64,000 nucleotides of DNA. Source: Progne subis subis (Eukaryota > Chordata > Aves > Passeriformes > Hirundinidae). The translations under genes were made by a program, and so were the position numbers. Below the pieces are notes generated by a model. That model saw nothing but the letters and a program-made list of their open reading frames with translations, did no database searches and was not told where the DNA came from. Positions 12,201 through 27,200 of the stretch are shown here, piece by piece. How positions within the stretch are numbered: position 1 is the stretch's first letter; each line of letters begins with the position of its first letter. Location: assembly GCA_022316685.1 (NCBI GenBank), contig JAKJHU010000056.1, forward strand, positions 2,967,872-3,031,871, in the 5' to 3' direction.

Positions 12201-15200
12201 TCATTTTCCCCTGTAAGTGATGGGATTGTGCATGCTAAGTAAAGTGAAAAGCCTGCAGTGAAAATTTACTAGTACTCCTCTGAATTTCATTTCAGCCTTC
12301 ACTCAATCCCTCAGGAGAGGCAGCACAGCAGCTTCTGGTGTGCACAATGCCAGGAGAACGAGCAGGAGCTGCATGGCAGGAGCACAAGGACTGTTCTGAG
12401 AGGAATTAACCTCATCTTGCTGTGTAAATACTGGAGTCCAAGAGCATACACTCTCATCCTCTACATAAAGGAAGTAACTTTTGCTGCTGACTTTTGGATA
12501 CCCAGCACAAGGATAGGACTGCATGGTTTAAGAACAATGAAAAATAAAGCAATCAGTAATAGAAATAATTGTGAAGTGGTAAATGCCACCCATGTAAGTG
12601 GGCATTATAAATACTGCAAAGAAGGAATCACCAAGATTAACTACAGTATGGGCAAGATGACACAGAGGTCCAAAGGTGCTGAAATTGCAACACCGAATAA
12701 AAAGCAGAATAATGGTGATGCCTCAGTGATACAAAAGAAGAAACGAGAGAATTATTCTTTCAAGTGGAAAGGGTCTCAGAAAGATCAAGAACTCCACTTC
12801 TCACAATGAGTTTGGGCTACAATTTATCCTCTTAAGCCAGAGATAAGGGCAATTTTGAATTTGGACAGCAGAAGATGATGCAGTACTGCTGAACTCTGAG
12901 TGATCAACATGCAGAGGAATGAGGTTTCTTTACTGATGGTACTACATGAAAAAAGGGCAGGTAAGGGAAGGCTAAGAGACTGAAAACTGCAAAATCCACA
13001 GAAACCTGCAAAGTGAGAATGATCATTCAATATGAAAGCTAAAACTTAAGGCATTACTGCTGTGAAAAAATGAAGTCGAGAACCAGGAGAGAATGGAAGT
13101 CAAAGAAAAGTACATTTGCCAGCAATTGTTGGGAAAGTCCAAAAGAATCAATAATATAGGTTCTGAGATTTGGATGCACACAGGTTTCAGCAGAGGCTTC
13201 AATAAAGCCTAAGGGTCATCCCCTTTGAATGGCAGAAGTTCTGCAGGGTGAAATCAATGACCATGTAACTCCAGATAGCTGCTACAAGTACCTGTGTTCA
13301 CTTAACTCAGATGTGAAGAAGGTGAATGATTTTCGAGAGAAAAATTGAGTCCTTCATGCTCCCAACAAAATGGTATCAGAAAAACGGATATCAGAAGAGT
13401 TTCCATCCAAAGCAATACAAGAGAGTAAGCAGAGAAAGGGAACAGCAAAGCAAGAATACAAGGAGAAGTAAATGAGGAAAGCAGAGGTGTGAGCACTGAC
13501 ACCTCTGGAATTGCTGGTTCAACAGCTGAAAGACTTCAGCAACTCTAACAGGGAAAAAGAGAATAGCCCAGAGAGAGGGGGTGATGAAAGGGAGAGGAAT
13601 CTCATGATCAGTTGTTATCCTTCTGAAGAAACTGGTGAGATTGTGTCTAGAAAGAGGCAGAGCAAAGATGACTTGAGGCATGAATCAAGTGCAGCTGAGA
13701 GGCAGTGGGAGCCACAAATATTCTCATCACAGCTGATGTCTTTAGCTTGCACAGTACTAACAGAGTTTATTTCAAGACTGAAAAGCAAAGAATACATGTA
13801 GAAGTATTCAGACTTAAAAGTTAGACTAAAAAGGTTTTCTTGGAGTAAGGGAACTTTCACTAAAACTAGAACTTGAGTTATTAAAACCAAAACAACACAA
13901 CCTTATAAATGAGACATGTTTGCTGGAAGCATGCAAATGGGAATTGCTCTTACCACATAGGGAGCCCTCTCTTGAGAGCTCGCTTTCCTCCACAGTTTAG
14001 CAATTTGCTTCACTCTTGTAGCCCAGTCTGTAACCAAAAAATGTGTCAATAAACAAGGCTATGATAAATCTTACTCGAGATATTTTCAAATCAAGATGCA
14101 ACAACCGCTGCAAAATATTCAACTTGAATCAGTAAATCACTCACCTGGGAATTCCTCCTTCAGGTTAGGGAAATTGATATTTGTATAGAGAACAGGTGCT
14201 ACAGTTGCCATTTCACCCAAAGCTTCTTCTTTCTCCCACTTCAGCGTGCTTCTTTGAGCATTGGACATGGTATCGCCCTCACCTTCCATGGGCGGAGCAG
14301 CTGGTGCCCATGAGCTGTTGGGATCACTCACCATTGGATTGAATGCTGGATTCTTATCCCTGACAGACCAGAAAAGGGGTTTGTTCTACAGATCGTATAA
14401 AAACAACAAAACAAACTAACCCTCCATTAACCAAGTACTCATTCTGTTTGCTATTTCAGCAGTGAACCTACTGCAAAAATACACAAGGTTTTGTGGTGGC
14501 TGTCAAGAACAAATAATATCACATTACTAGTAACCAACAACACCCTCCAGGTGTTTTTGCTACTCTTCTTTTTTTTTTTTAATGCTAAATACACCAAATA
14601 TCTTTTATTCCCCATCTGGACTTACCTGGCATCAGTGTATGGCTGCTGTGCAATGGGAGAGAAGGTGCCCAGCCCACCTCCAGCAGCCAGAGCTGTGTGA
14701 GGGAGATGAGGGCTGGGGCCAATCAGGCCATTCATGAGGGGCACTCTTGGAAATGCATTCTCACCTGGAAAGGCAAAGTTTAAGTCACTCATTTAAGTTT
14801 TCAAGGGTGACTGCTTCTAAGGCAGAGGTGGAGCCTTTCATCAAGGAAACGGTGAAAAACAAATTGCTTCAATATTTTTGCAGTGCTGACCTTACTTTTT
14901 TGGGAAAGATTTTAAATCAGTTTAAAATCCTTCCCCATAAGCTTAAAGGATTCTTTTCTACTCTATCACATCCCTGCACAGATTTTTTTTTCCTTGTCTA
15001 AAATATAGGTTTTTTTCAAAAATGGATTCCCAAAACTTTTGCAGTAGCCCATGCCATGGTACTGAACTTTGTATTGAGGTAATAAACTTAAAAGCTAATG
15101 GTCTTCCTGCCAGATCCAAGCAGCAAGCCACAGAGAAGGTGGTTTTCAGTCCTTGCAGGATGATCACTAGCCACCTGAATTAAACATCTCCGCTGCTGAG

Positions 15201-18200
15201 ACTCCTGAGCATTGTACCAAAGTAAGCCTCATTATCTACTAACTCCCTAATTTGTAACCAATGAAACAGATAATTCTACTCAAATGAGCATTAACATTTT
15301 CTAATTAAATGTCCAGTCTAGCAGTACGAAGGCAGAAAATGTTATTTATTTGATTACAGTATTACAAATGTGGCACAGGCAGATTCATTCCAGCAGATGG
15401 TATTTGCAGATGTTACTACACAGAATTAACTCTGGCCGTTGGATCCCATCACTTCAGTGAGATTATAACTACTGTCCCAGTATTTCCTTAAAAGCACAGA
15501 AGTAGCTCCGGAATCAGATGCATCTGGATGGACACTGTTATCATCCTCCCATTTTAGGAGACTGTTTCTGATCTAAAGGTTATGTAAGCTATGCAGCAAC
15601 TACAGTTGTGACACAAAATTTAAGAGAATATTACTGTGCTCATAAACACAGTGACTGTGAAGACCTGGCAAATAAACAGGGTGGAGTCAGGCCTCTGGTT
15701 TGCACTGGGTGCTCATGTCTTTATGAGAAGAGAGCAATAATTTTACTTGAAATTGCTGCAAGCTACCCCATTACTGAAGCAATTATCTCAAGGAAACATG
15801 TGGATCATTCCACTGGAGCAGAACCAAACTGTAAATCTGAAACTTTGTTATCATGGCAGTTCCCATAGGGAGGAGCTGAACAATCTTACAGAGGTCAAAT
15901 GCTGGAGCCATCCCCAAGTACTCAAGTAACTGGGAAACAGGCAATGGTATCAATATTATCTTTTGCTTTAAGTCAGCTCATTATTTCCTTAAAACACTCT
16001 CCTTTCTAAGAGGTTTTGAACTATTTAGTTTTTATGAAAACTGATCCAACAAGAAAACAAATCACTGCTCTTCTTATGATTAATTCACTGGTCAAATCAA
16101 TTTGCATAGTCCTTCTTGTAGTACCAGTATCAAACAGTGGACACTCTTTACATGAGCTCATGGAAAACCCACTAGAGGTGATGTCCGATGAGAAAAGGAG
16201 CATATTTAATTATATTCACACACACTGCTTAAAAAACCAGCTCTACTGGTAACAATAATAAAATCAATCTGTCTTTTGCCTTCAGTACATGAGCAAGATG
16301 CTGCATCAGCTCATGATAATTTTAGTAGTAATGAAGAAAAATAAAATATAATTTCCAAGATAAATTTTAAGTTTGTTTAGCTTCCTTTCTATTAGGACTA
16401 GCTAACACATTAAACCGTATTCTTGCAGAAATTAAGACTCAGTAAATCAGCATCACACAGACTCTTGCCTTACCTTTGAGAAGGTACTCAAAAGTAATTA
16501 AAGAGTGAAGTCAGAAGAGAACACATGCTTTATCACAGACTAATTTTCAAACCATCTAAGTGTCAGTTAAAATAAAAGCACCCATATGTCAAAAAGATCC
16601 TCAAGAAACTGTCCTTTTCTATTAGCAGCATTTGCACGGGTGTTAATCACATACTCCCTTCAGAACAGATCTAGAATAGTATTTCACAAATTAACAGTGG
16701 CAGATTCCCACGATTTTGCACAGCATAAGGTGTCTCCTACTTCCACATCAGCATTTTAAATGTGCACAACTCTCCTGGCCAGGCTGCTGCTCACAAAAGC
16801 ACCAGAGGAACATACCTTGGCTGTGCAAAGACATGAGCTGTGGTGGGGGAGGAGGCTGTGGCAGAGGAGCTGGCTGTGTGGCTGCTGGACTCAACACAGC
16901 TGTGAACAAATCTTCGACATCCTTCCCTCCCAGCTCTGCAAGAAACACTCTGCATGAGTTGCTGGCACTGTTTGTGAACTGTGTTCCATAAAAGACAAGG
17001 AGGATCAGAACACGTACCTGGGATTTTGTACAGTTTGCCAAGAATAGCACCTGGACAAAGGAAAGGCAGCACAGGGTAAGTAATCATCAGAGGAAGCAAT
17101 GAAAGTAATTACAGTGCAGCCAAGCCCAAATAGGTCTGTTACAACACAGAGATGTGTCATTTGGGGGAAAAGAAAAAAGAAAAGAGGATTTCTGCTTAAG
17201 TTCTGTAGAAGAGCAAGATAGGGGACAAAAGAATTACCATCTGTGACCATTTTGTCTAGTTCCGGACTGAGGATTCCATCTAACTGCTCCTCACTCAGTG
17301 GCCGTGAGCTCTGGCTGACGTTCGGCTGAGGCAGAGAAGAAGGATCATCAGAGATGGGGCCAATATCCAATCCAGCTGGAGGAAGAAAGAATATTAAATT
17401 AGAAATGAATAGCAAAACTTATTAGTATTGAATAAAGAGCATAAAGCCTGCTTCCTTCCCCTAGAATTCAGCTGCCAATTAAACCAGGACTTTCTAATAT
17501 TTGAAAGGTATGGCAAAACAAAACATTGATTAGAGAAAGTAAAAAAACCTTCCCACTCTTTACCTCCAGTTTATTGCATTGTTTGAGGAATGTTAATTGA
17601 ATATAATGCAACTACAAGAACGGGAAGACTACAGAGTTTAGCTTCAGCATGGTTTCGAATGTACAGGCTTCAGTAGACAGTTCCACTTTAACTATTTTTC
17701 ACATTTTGAAAAGAATCACACCCGTAGAAAACATGCTTCATCCTCATGTACCTTAAGGTTCACTTCAAATATTCTTTACATCCAATATTACATAAAATAT
17801 TTACTGAAATGCTGTTGAAGTTTAGCCAATATAAAACAAGTCATAGAAGCTTATCTTTCAAAACCAAATCCTAACTATTACAGGTCACTTCAAAGTGATT
17901 TGTTTGCATTAGAAGACATAACTCACTACATAAATTTCCTAACATCCCTTACAAGTCAATAAATCTCTCAAATGAGAAAAATCTGGGAAAATAGAGCTAT
18001 ATCATTTAGCATTTAAAATATATTTCTGTAATAACTACCAAATACTCCCAAATTTAAAATAATGAAACATGCCATTCTATTTTTGTCAACCTGTTTTTTA
18101 TATAAAGTGACGAACCATCATCCAGTGAAAACAAAAGGATAGCGACTGCTTTAATCATGCTTTAAGATACTCACATTGATAAAAATGCTTCTCATTTACA

Positions 18201-21200
18201 AAATATACCACTATGAATAAAAACTACACACTACTACAGGAAGTAATATTTACAGTGGCAGCAAGGAAATGCATGGGTTTGTATCATGAAACACAAAAAA
18301 CTAAGGAAGGTGTTCAAAAGCTGTAAGCAAAACTTGATGCAGGACTCTTAAAGGCAGGAGTGCAGAGTTTAGAGGTTGTGTTAGACTCAAATATCACAGA
18401 GTGGAAGATGAAACATGAATTAGTGACACAGTGAAGGAGAAGTAATTTCTACACATGCAGTTCTTTCAGCTAAAACCACTAGGAAAAGAGGGCTACTGCT
18501 AACCATGGATCATCCATTGTTTAGATTCTTACCAAATGGGGAGGGTGAGTTCTCAACCTGGAAAGTGCTTAAATCAAGACCTACAGGACCCAAACCAGAT
18601 AAAATGGATGATTACAACACGAAAACAAAAAAAAAAAGTAAAGAAAAAGCTGCATGCTGAAAAAAGCTACGCAGGTATGAGAGACAACGGCAGCTACATT
18701 TTATCCTCTCTTAAGCAGCAAAGCAAAGAGCCAAGTAAAAACAAAATGCTGACAAGTTTGGGCATTTTTTTTGGTAGAATAAACCCAAATCCTTCCAAAC
18801 CAAGGTATTCTTAAGATATGAAAATTGTATCTGCAATGACCTAGAGCACAACCTACAGATACAGTACAACAAATACATCTACAATAAAAAGGAAAAAAAG
18901 GAAACAATTACTAGAGAGACCCTATGGACACACATACCTGAATGATCTCCAGACTTTACCAAATCATCAGAAAGTATTCCAAGAATATCATCGTCAGTAT
19001 TTAAGACCTCAGACTAGATCAGCTAAAGGATCGTCGGTGCTGCCTGTAGAAGATGCAATGAACAAAATCAACATTTCTACATCTCTGGTGATGTTCTGGA
19101 GCTGCAAACCCAAACCAGGCTCCGAGGGTCTCCTGTGCCTGTTGTAAACTTCAAGTCCCTGGGGTCAGGGGCTGTGCTGACCAGCAGCCCCTCCCTGCCC
19201 TGAGACACTGCACATGCTGATGTTGTTCAGCCTTTTCAGAAGTGATAACGGGATCATACTATGTGAAACAAAGACTGGGTGATGTCAGGGGAAAAATAAT
19301 CCCAAAATCTACTCTGGACTTGCAACCTCTAAGACACAAAGGCCCATGAATGTGTAAGCCAACAAACAGGTTTTATACAGGACAGCTCACAGTAAATCTA
19401 CAAAGAGTATTTTTTTTTTTTTAAAGGTAGTCCATTACTTCTTTTACCACCACATTATTTCTTAATACAGAAGCAACTAGTTACTACACACTGATAGAGA
19501 AGTGAAATCTGAAAGAAGGAAGAGGAAATAAACAGAATTTGAAGATGACACTTTTAAGATCAGAAGAAAACCTGAAGGAGCAAGAATGGCCAGAGACAAA
19601 AATGCCATGTTTGTTTGCCATCTAGGAAAAACTGGTCTAGTTTAGCAATAAATTCTTTAATATTAAATAATAAATTCTGGATACTATTATCTTCTTGACC
19701 TCGAATTCATTAGAGAGGAATTACTCCAAATGGCCCATCTGGTTTTATTAAGTAGTTGCTTTGGACTATTACAGATGTGCAACATTTGCAAAAAATGTTT
19801 GACAAACTAATAAAAGTTGAGAAAAATATTTTCTAGTAAAACTGCACACTGTCATGACTACATGAGCAATCACTGCCAGACCAATAAAACATGATGAGAT
19901 GGTAAATATAAATTAAATAGAAAAAAGGAATTAATACAAATCATAAAATATACAGTGTGGAAAACAAATATATGGCCAGGTTGAAGAGGGACCAGAAAGC
20001 CAAAGAACACACACATTTCACACAAATACAGATGTATTTCCCATTGCTACAATCCAACTGCCCCAGGAAAGTATACAGCTTAATTCAGAGCCTGGTGCCA
20101 AGGATTTACTTCCATCATGAGGTTACTTCCCCAGCTGCTAAGTTTAACAATGAATTCCAAGTGCCTTCTGCTGATTTTCAGAGACAACCCTTTTCCCTTC
20201 TTCCACTACCAAGTCAAAACAAAAATGCTTTTTCTTCACTTTACTGTTTTCATTCTTCACTTTTGCCCTTTGTAATGCTGACAAGATGAAATCACCCTAA
20301 CAAAATCAGGTTTTATATCTGCCACTCAACAAGGTGGATTAATAAGCCAGTGCAGACCAGTCCATTTAAATATACAAAAAAAAAAACAAAAAAAAAAAAC
20401 AAACAAAAAAAAAACAGCTCCTACTGATACCAGCAAAACTATTTAAAAAGTGGCCTCAAAACCACACCACTTTGCAGGCACAGTTATTTGTGTACCTGAT
20501 AAAAAAGTACTGTTAAATATAAGTCTCTTCACAGAACCTAGTAATTGGGGTTTGGTGGGATGGCTTTTGGGGTTTTTTAAAGTTTATTTGGGTTTTTTTT
20601 TCATATACTTGTTTTCTTTCTGGCAATTTGGTCTAATTATGCAAGTAACTATAACACCAGGCACCACAAGGTGATGTAATGACTTCAGCTGGTTGAAGGA
20701 TCGATTTTTGCCCTTCCTTAACTTTCCTCAACCCTGCTTGAAGGCAGCGAAGTATCAGGGAGAAAAAAGCCCAGGAAGGAAGCACTGGGACTGTACTGGA
20801 AGCCTTTAATTCTTCTCTAGTATTTTAGGTCACCGTGCTTTTCTCCACAGCTCTTGTGCTAGGGAACAGTCCCTAACAATTCAACTTCTAATGCGAATAT
20901 AAATATATTGTGTAAGTAAAGCTCAGGTGAAAAGGTGAAGTGTTTAAAGATACAAAGTTTACCCCCTGCAGCTACAAATTGGCCATGAATAAATTCAGGT
21001 TTCAAATTTGAGGGTCTCTTAACTATGAAGGAAATCAAATTCCACAGTGGCCTTCAGATGAGATAGGTTGGAAAAACCATCCTGCTTTCAAACTGGAGTT
21101 TGTCAGGTCTATAAAAATACTTGAGTGCTGGTCACAGCAGAGGGGTAGAGTCTATAATCTATAAAATTCACACAAGACATCTAATCTAAAGAATGATTTT

Positions 21201-24200
21201 ATTTTTTTTTTCTTCTATTTTTTCCCTGCTTTAATTCCATGCGTGTTAAATATTATCTCGGAAACAACAGAATCACTTGAGTCAGCTGCTTCAGATCACA
21301 ATCAATAGCTGGTTGACATCTGCTGCCAAACAAATAGCTCAATACTGCTCATTAATTTGACTCTTTTCAGAATGGAGATGAAAGCCAAGACAAAGCAAAA
21401 AGGAAAATAATTTACTTGTAATGCTGGATTCTCTAAGAGAGTACAGTTCTAATGCTATCTTGTGATCTTGATCCCTCAAAAGCAGTTATTTATTTATGAA
21501 GTTCTAAAATCACAAAAATGCCTCTCCCAAGGCTGAAGCCATCCCAAGATGTTTAATCATACAGCAACATTTCTAGTTATGAAGTGTCCCAGCAGCACCT
21601 GAATTAGTTGCCGAGACTCAGACAACTCCTCTTCTTTTGTCTAGGAACAATTTCTTTGGCATTCTCTGGAGATCTCACTTGAACAGATGACTTTTTCAGC
21701 ACTTCCAGAAAAAAATACACTGAATTTAAGCTATTTCAAACTAAAGAAAAGGTCACATTGCCAGATCCTTCACAGAACACACCTCATCAAGTGGCTTCTT
21801 TTTCATCAGGGACACACAGGTCAGGAAACTCAAGAGAGAGGCAGACAGTCCTCAGAATTTAAGAGATCTAAATCAACACCTTCAACTTCACCTATGAACA
21901 CACAGTGAGACCTGTGAGCAAACCTGTGCACTCTGCTCCAGCGCTTGGAAGTGATTTTAAGGGCTGGTGCCATGCAGAACAGAGTGCACAGAGTGCCACG
22001 TGTTATAAAAACATAGGAAAGGTGAGTTTTCTAACTGAAAATAAAACCAGCAACCTCTCTGCCAGACAAAAAACAGACCTGGGAGCCTAAAGCTCACTTC
22101 AGTCACAGTTTCTAGAAATTAACAGTAAACAAAGGACTCCCAAACTCCTCTTCAATCCAGCTCTGCCACCCTTAACCAAGGAGTGAGGACAAACAAATCA
22201 CAGAACACGTCCCTGAAATGCAGTGTCAGCTCAGGAGCAGTTGGAGCACCTTGCTGCCCTCCCCAGCAGAGCTGGAACCCGCTGGAAAGCAGAGCAGGGT
22301 CACTTCTTTAGAGGCTTCAGAGCTCTCTGGAAGATGAACAAACATATCTAACTCTTCATCCTGGGATTATACAAATGGAGTTTCCAAGAGAGGAACATTT
22401 TCCTTGTGGAAAAGACCTGTGCAATTAAGGAAGGACTCTCAGAGGAGTCAGCAATCCTTGTGGGAAGTGGCGCCGTAGGAAAACAGCACAGCTGGTGACA
22501 ACACAGTCCTGCAGCCCCCCGGTGCAGGAACAAGCAGTTCATGTTCTTCCTGCTCCACAGCCAGGTGTGTGTGGAAATGATGAAAACATCACAGGTGCCC
22601 TGGGACACTGTTCTCATCTGCAGCTCCTCTGCAAATCCAGCAGAAGGGAGCTCAGAAATCAGCCAGCGAATCAGGGCCTCTCACGCAAGGGGATGCCATT
22701 GTGGAAATAACTTGTCCCACAAAGTCACAGGCCAAGAGTTCAGAACTGATCAATACTGGCAGGTGACTCTACCCACTGGAGCCCCAACTACACCAAACAG
22801 CTCCATCTGGACACAGTTTGGGCTGGAAATCTGAACACTTGCAAGAGAATTATTGAGCAAGACAATTGAGAACGTTCCTATGGCCAGAAAGCACTGTCCT
22901 CTGAGTGCCTCACATGTCAAATGGCAAAGACTGTAGCTTATCCATTAAAGCCATTGCTAGTGATTTATTTAACAGCCACCTCTTTCTTATTTATTTCTGA
23001 ATAAAAAGAAGACAAAACTACAAAATTTTACAACTCTGCTTTTTTACGAAGGATTTTCAGACTTTGGAAAAATAGAACATTAAATTAACATCAACTTTAT
23101 GAATTTCTAAAACCCTGTACCACCATGGCACGTGAAAACATTAGTGACTTCAAGCTTGCAGTTGGATGGGCCAGCAAAGACCTCTGAGGTTGAATTTCTC
23201 TGGCTCCAAAAGAAAGTCAGGGTGTAAAAAAAGTCAGAATGAGCTTATCTTCTTGTAGTACTAAAACTAAGGAAATACTGACTATTCAAATTCCAGCAGC
23301 TTCCCATTCAGGCGAAGTTACCTTTTGCATTCTCTATTACTCACAACTTCAACTGTAGAAGAATCAATGTTTAATTATAATAGAGCCTTTTGCTTTTCAT
23401 TTAGCCGATTTTCACTGAGTAAAAATCACAAATAGGAGACAGTTTCTTCAAACGACCCTCTGGACAGCAGAAACTGTGACTAGTGTGTGCAAACAGTTTT
23501 AGATGCAATAACTTTGAGGATAGGCTGAAACACAAGCCGTAAGTTAATTAATATACAAAAGAAATAGTACCAGTTTAGAAAATAAAGACACCTCTATCTA
23601 ACAGCATATACTACAAGACAGAGAAAAATATAATTTGAAGGAGAGTCAGTAAGGTTTTAATTGCTCTTTTGTGTGAGGCTGCTCTTTCAGCAGCACTTTA
23701 CAACCCTCTGGCTATTTGCAAAACTCTCAGCAGAACCTTCAGTAAGGTTCTGCAATAGCAGAAGCAAAAGATTGCCTAGGGGCTACAAACTGTACCTGGA
23801 AAGGACACTCATGTTCAGAAAGGACACGGTGAAACAAAAATTCTGAGGAGACTGGCAACCTAAAACAATCTAAAACAGTAAAGAAAAGAATAGTTGGATG
23901 ATATTCATCCAACTAGTATTCACTAGACTACTAAAAATATCTTTTAATGAGAGAATCTATGTTTTCTTCTATAATGAACTGTATACTTTTTCTTACACAG
24001 AGCTAATTTTCATGGATTTTATAGCCATGGATATTACAGTCAAGATGTTGCAGATTTGCATTAAGTGCCAATTGTTGTGTCATCCACTGCTCTATCTGAA
24101 ACAGCTGGAGCTCTTGAGAAGAATATCACTAAATATCAGTGTCAGTTAACCACACAAGGACAGTTCATGTATAGAATGCTGAAAAATGCATCAGATAATC

Positions 24201-27200
24201 CATGGGAGGAAAGTGGATGAGAGAGTGGAAAAGCCCCAGTCACCACAATAAAATCAAACTACTGAATTACCAGTTTCTATACATACCTTGAGGTCCCAGT
24301 TTTGTCTGAGCTGGAGTGGAGGTGGAGCTGAGAAGAGGGTCAGAGGAAGGATCCAGGAAATTGGTGGCCAAGTTTGTTTTACATGAAAGTGGAAGTGACT
24401 CTTCAGGTAAATTATCCAGGCTCATCTTGTTCTGTCTACTGGTATCCAGTAGGTCTTTCCCAAAGAAAGCTTCCTGCAAAGAAGACAAAATGATTTAACG
24501 GAGGAAGAACACTGCATTGACTGAAAAATTTGAGTAAGTTAAAAAGTCAAAATTAAAAGCCAAGGATTAATAAGAATATAAAAACAGTGTTATTATCTAT
24601 CACAATTTGTTTAGTATTTAAAATATTTCTCCTTGCACAAAAAGGAGAGCTGAAGAAGGGGCACATTACCAGGCAACTTGATCTAGAACTCTGGTTCAAT
24701 TTTGAGAATGACCATATGCTGTACTTCACAAAATCATCCTCATGTCTAACTGCACTAACAAAACACCTGAAGATATTTAACTTACATTATAAAAGTGGCT
24801 TTTAAAATACTATGTAATAGCTATCACTCATCTAAGCCTCAATACTCAGTAATTTGGAAACAACCTATCAAATTTTCAAGTCAACCTTCATCCAATATGT
24901 AACAACCTTTCTGTTCCCTTGTTGTCTTTAAAATCTTGATTTAGGATCCAGGTCTAAAAATGAATCTAAAAATAGATTTTTCAGTAGCAATTACTGTAAT
25001 ACCAACAAAAAAATCTAAGAATTATTCTATGTTTTACAGGAATAAAACATGCATTAAAAATATTTATCTTTATTACTCCAAAGGAAATGTTGTTTAAGTA
25101 TTTTATTTCCAAGTCACTTCCCCAGCTATGAAATACTATTTTTTAATGTGAAAATGTTCTGCCTCTCTGTTAATTCTTTGCTTTCAATCCCAATGCAGTT
25201 CATTCCATGAAGTCTGGTTAACATCTACAAGACAATGAAAGCTGCAACTTTGCAAAGTTCCCTTCACCATGAAGAAGGTGACTGAGAAGAAAAAGCCAAA
25301 TAAGTGAGATACATATATCAGCCAGTTTATAACCTGATTATTGGAAGAAAATTTGCTCAATCACCATTAATATCCTGGCTATTATCCACAACTGCTGCCT
25401 CTTATCTGTTAGGGACACCTTGAAATTAATGGGAGGGAAGAGCAAACATTAATGTGGTAGGGAAATGCAGGGCATATAAATCCATAAAACTGTAGGAAAG
25501 TTTCCCTTATCAAATCATGCTCTATAATCCTCAAAAAGCAAAATGAGAAGCTGAGGAAGAGGCCTGATCAGGCTAAGACATCCTGTGGGGCTGAATCTGG
25601 AAACATCACGGGTCAGTTCAGAGAGCAAAGGAATGATTTTTCCACCCCATCTCATCTCTCAGAACAAGGAAAGATCCAAATCCATTGAGAAGGATTCTCC
25701 AAAATTCTGGAGATTTAACATAATATACAGTTTTCTGTACAAGCTCATGAACATTCTTTACAGAAAGCCCATTTCATTTAAATCATCAATCTGGAATCAG
25801 AAAAGGAACATCAATGTAACAACAAAGTAACAACACATGAAGGTTAGGCTTTCAAATGGATTTACAAAAGGAGGAGCAGATCACCAGCTTTACCTGCAAG
25901 TAGGCAGGAAAGGTTTCTTCCAGTTTATTTTTCTTTTTCCTGTAACGCTTTTTTATCTTCTCAGTACTTTCAGAAGCTGGGGTGGACTCCTCAACCGGAG
26001 TGTCTGGCAGCTGCTCTGTCCAACCTACAGAGGAACATCGGGCACAAATGAATCAAGCACGCAGTATTTTGCTCTAAAGGTACAGGGGCAGCACATCTGG
26101 CTACCTCTGGGTGCATGGGTTAGTGCACATCACTGCAGATGCAGCCCAAAGGTGGCTTTTATCCAGCTGTAAACTGCTCTGACCACCCAGGCTCTGGCAG
26201 CAGGAAATGCCAGATGTGACACTGGCCACGTCACTGCTGCATCTCCCCAGGCACACAGAGACCTTTAGCTTCTGCATCCCCAGGCAACCTTAGAATTTGC
26301 TAATTTGACAGAAATTATAGGTGCCATTCAGCCAGATATTTGAAAAGATAATTCCACTGAAGAAGCATCTCCAGTGTCATCAATGTTGAGTTACACATTA
26401 ACCACCTTTCATTTCGTACACTATTTTTTCTCAAATTAGAAGTAAAAAACTTATTTTTTTTTAAATCTGAGAAAGAACTAATCATATAAATGAACAGCCT
26501 AGAAAAAGAAATCTATAAAGAAGCTCTTCAAGAAAAATTACACGTTTATTCAGCTGTCATATTTCAAAGTGGCACTTGCTTTTTCTAATAAACACAGAAG
26601 CACACCGTGCTCATCAATCATTCAGTATTTTATTACAACAGAGCAAGAAAAACACTGCAGGTAACACAGAACTTTTCAAGTCCTGCTATACTTCTGTCTT
26701 GCCAAAGCAAATTACAAGAAGTTAAGGACTCTGGCAAGTTATTTCAGAAGCTATATTATCATGGTAATAAAATCAGCTGGCTTTGTACTGCAGTGATCTC
26801 CTGTAGCATATCCAGAGCACCACGAGTGGAATGAGGCTCCCCAACACTGTGACCTCTGCACGGTCTGAGAGGGAGATTTTACAGAGAAAAGGAGTGGATG
26901 TGACAATGGTGCAAAAAAATCCTGGTAAAGCTGATGAGTACTGGCCACTGAGAAGCAGGCTCTTGGCAAGCTATGATTTGTATTTTTCACAACTAGCAAT
27001 TGTGCCTGAGCAGACAAAAAGAAGCTCCAACTTCCAACTGAAGAATACTTGTTTAAGAATACTCCTTTTTAACAATATGCATTGTAGTGTTACCCAGAAT
27101 GGGGAATTAGCTTTTTAGCCAATTTTAAAAACAATTTTTACTTAAAAGAGCAGACCCCTTTGGAGATGAAAAGATCTAACAAAAGATTTTCAGCAGAACA

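Noticed and set aside
19010..19020. The CTAG in W19 as the true acceptor
   Set aside because: With the phase-1 exit of W18 it gives an immediate stop, and the upstream STDDPLAD codons are conserved, so they belong to the exon.
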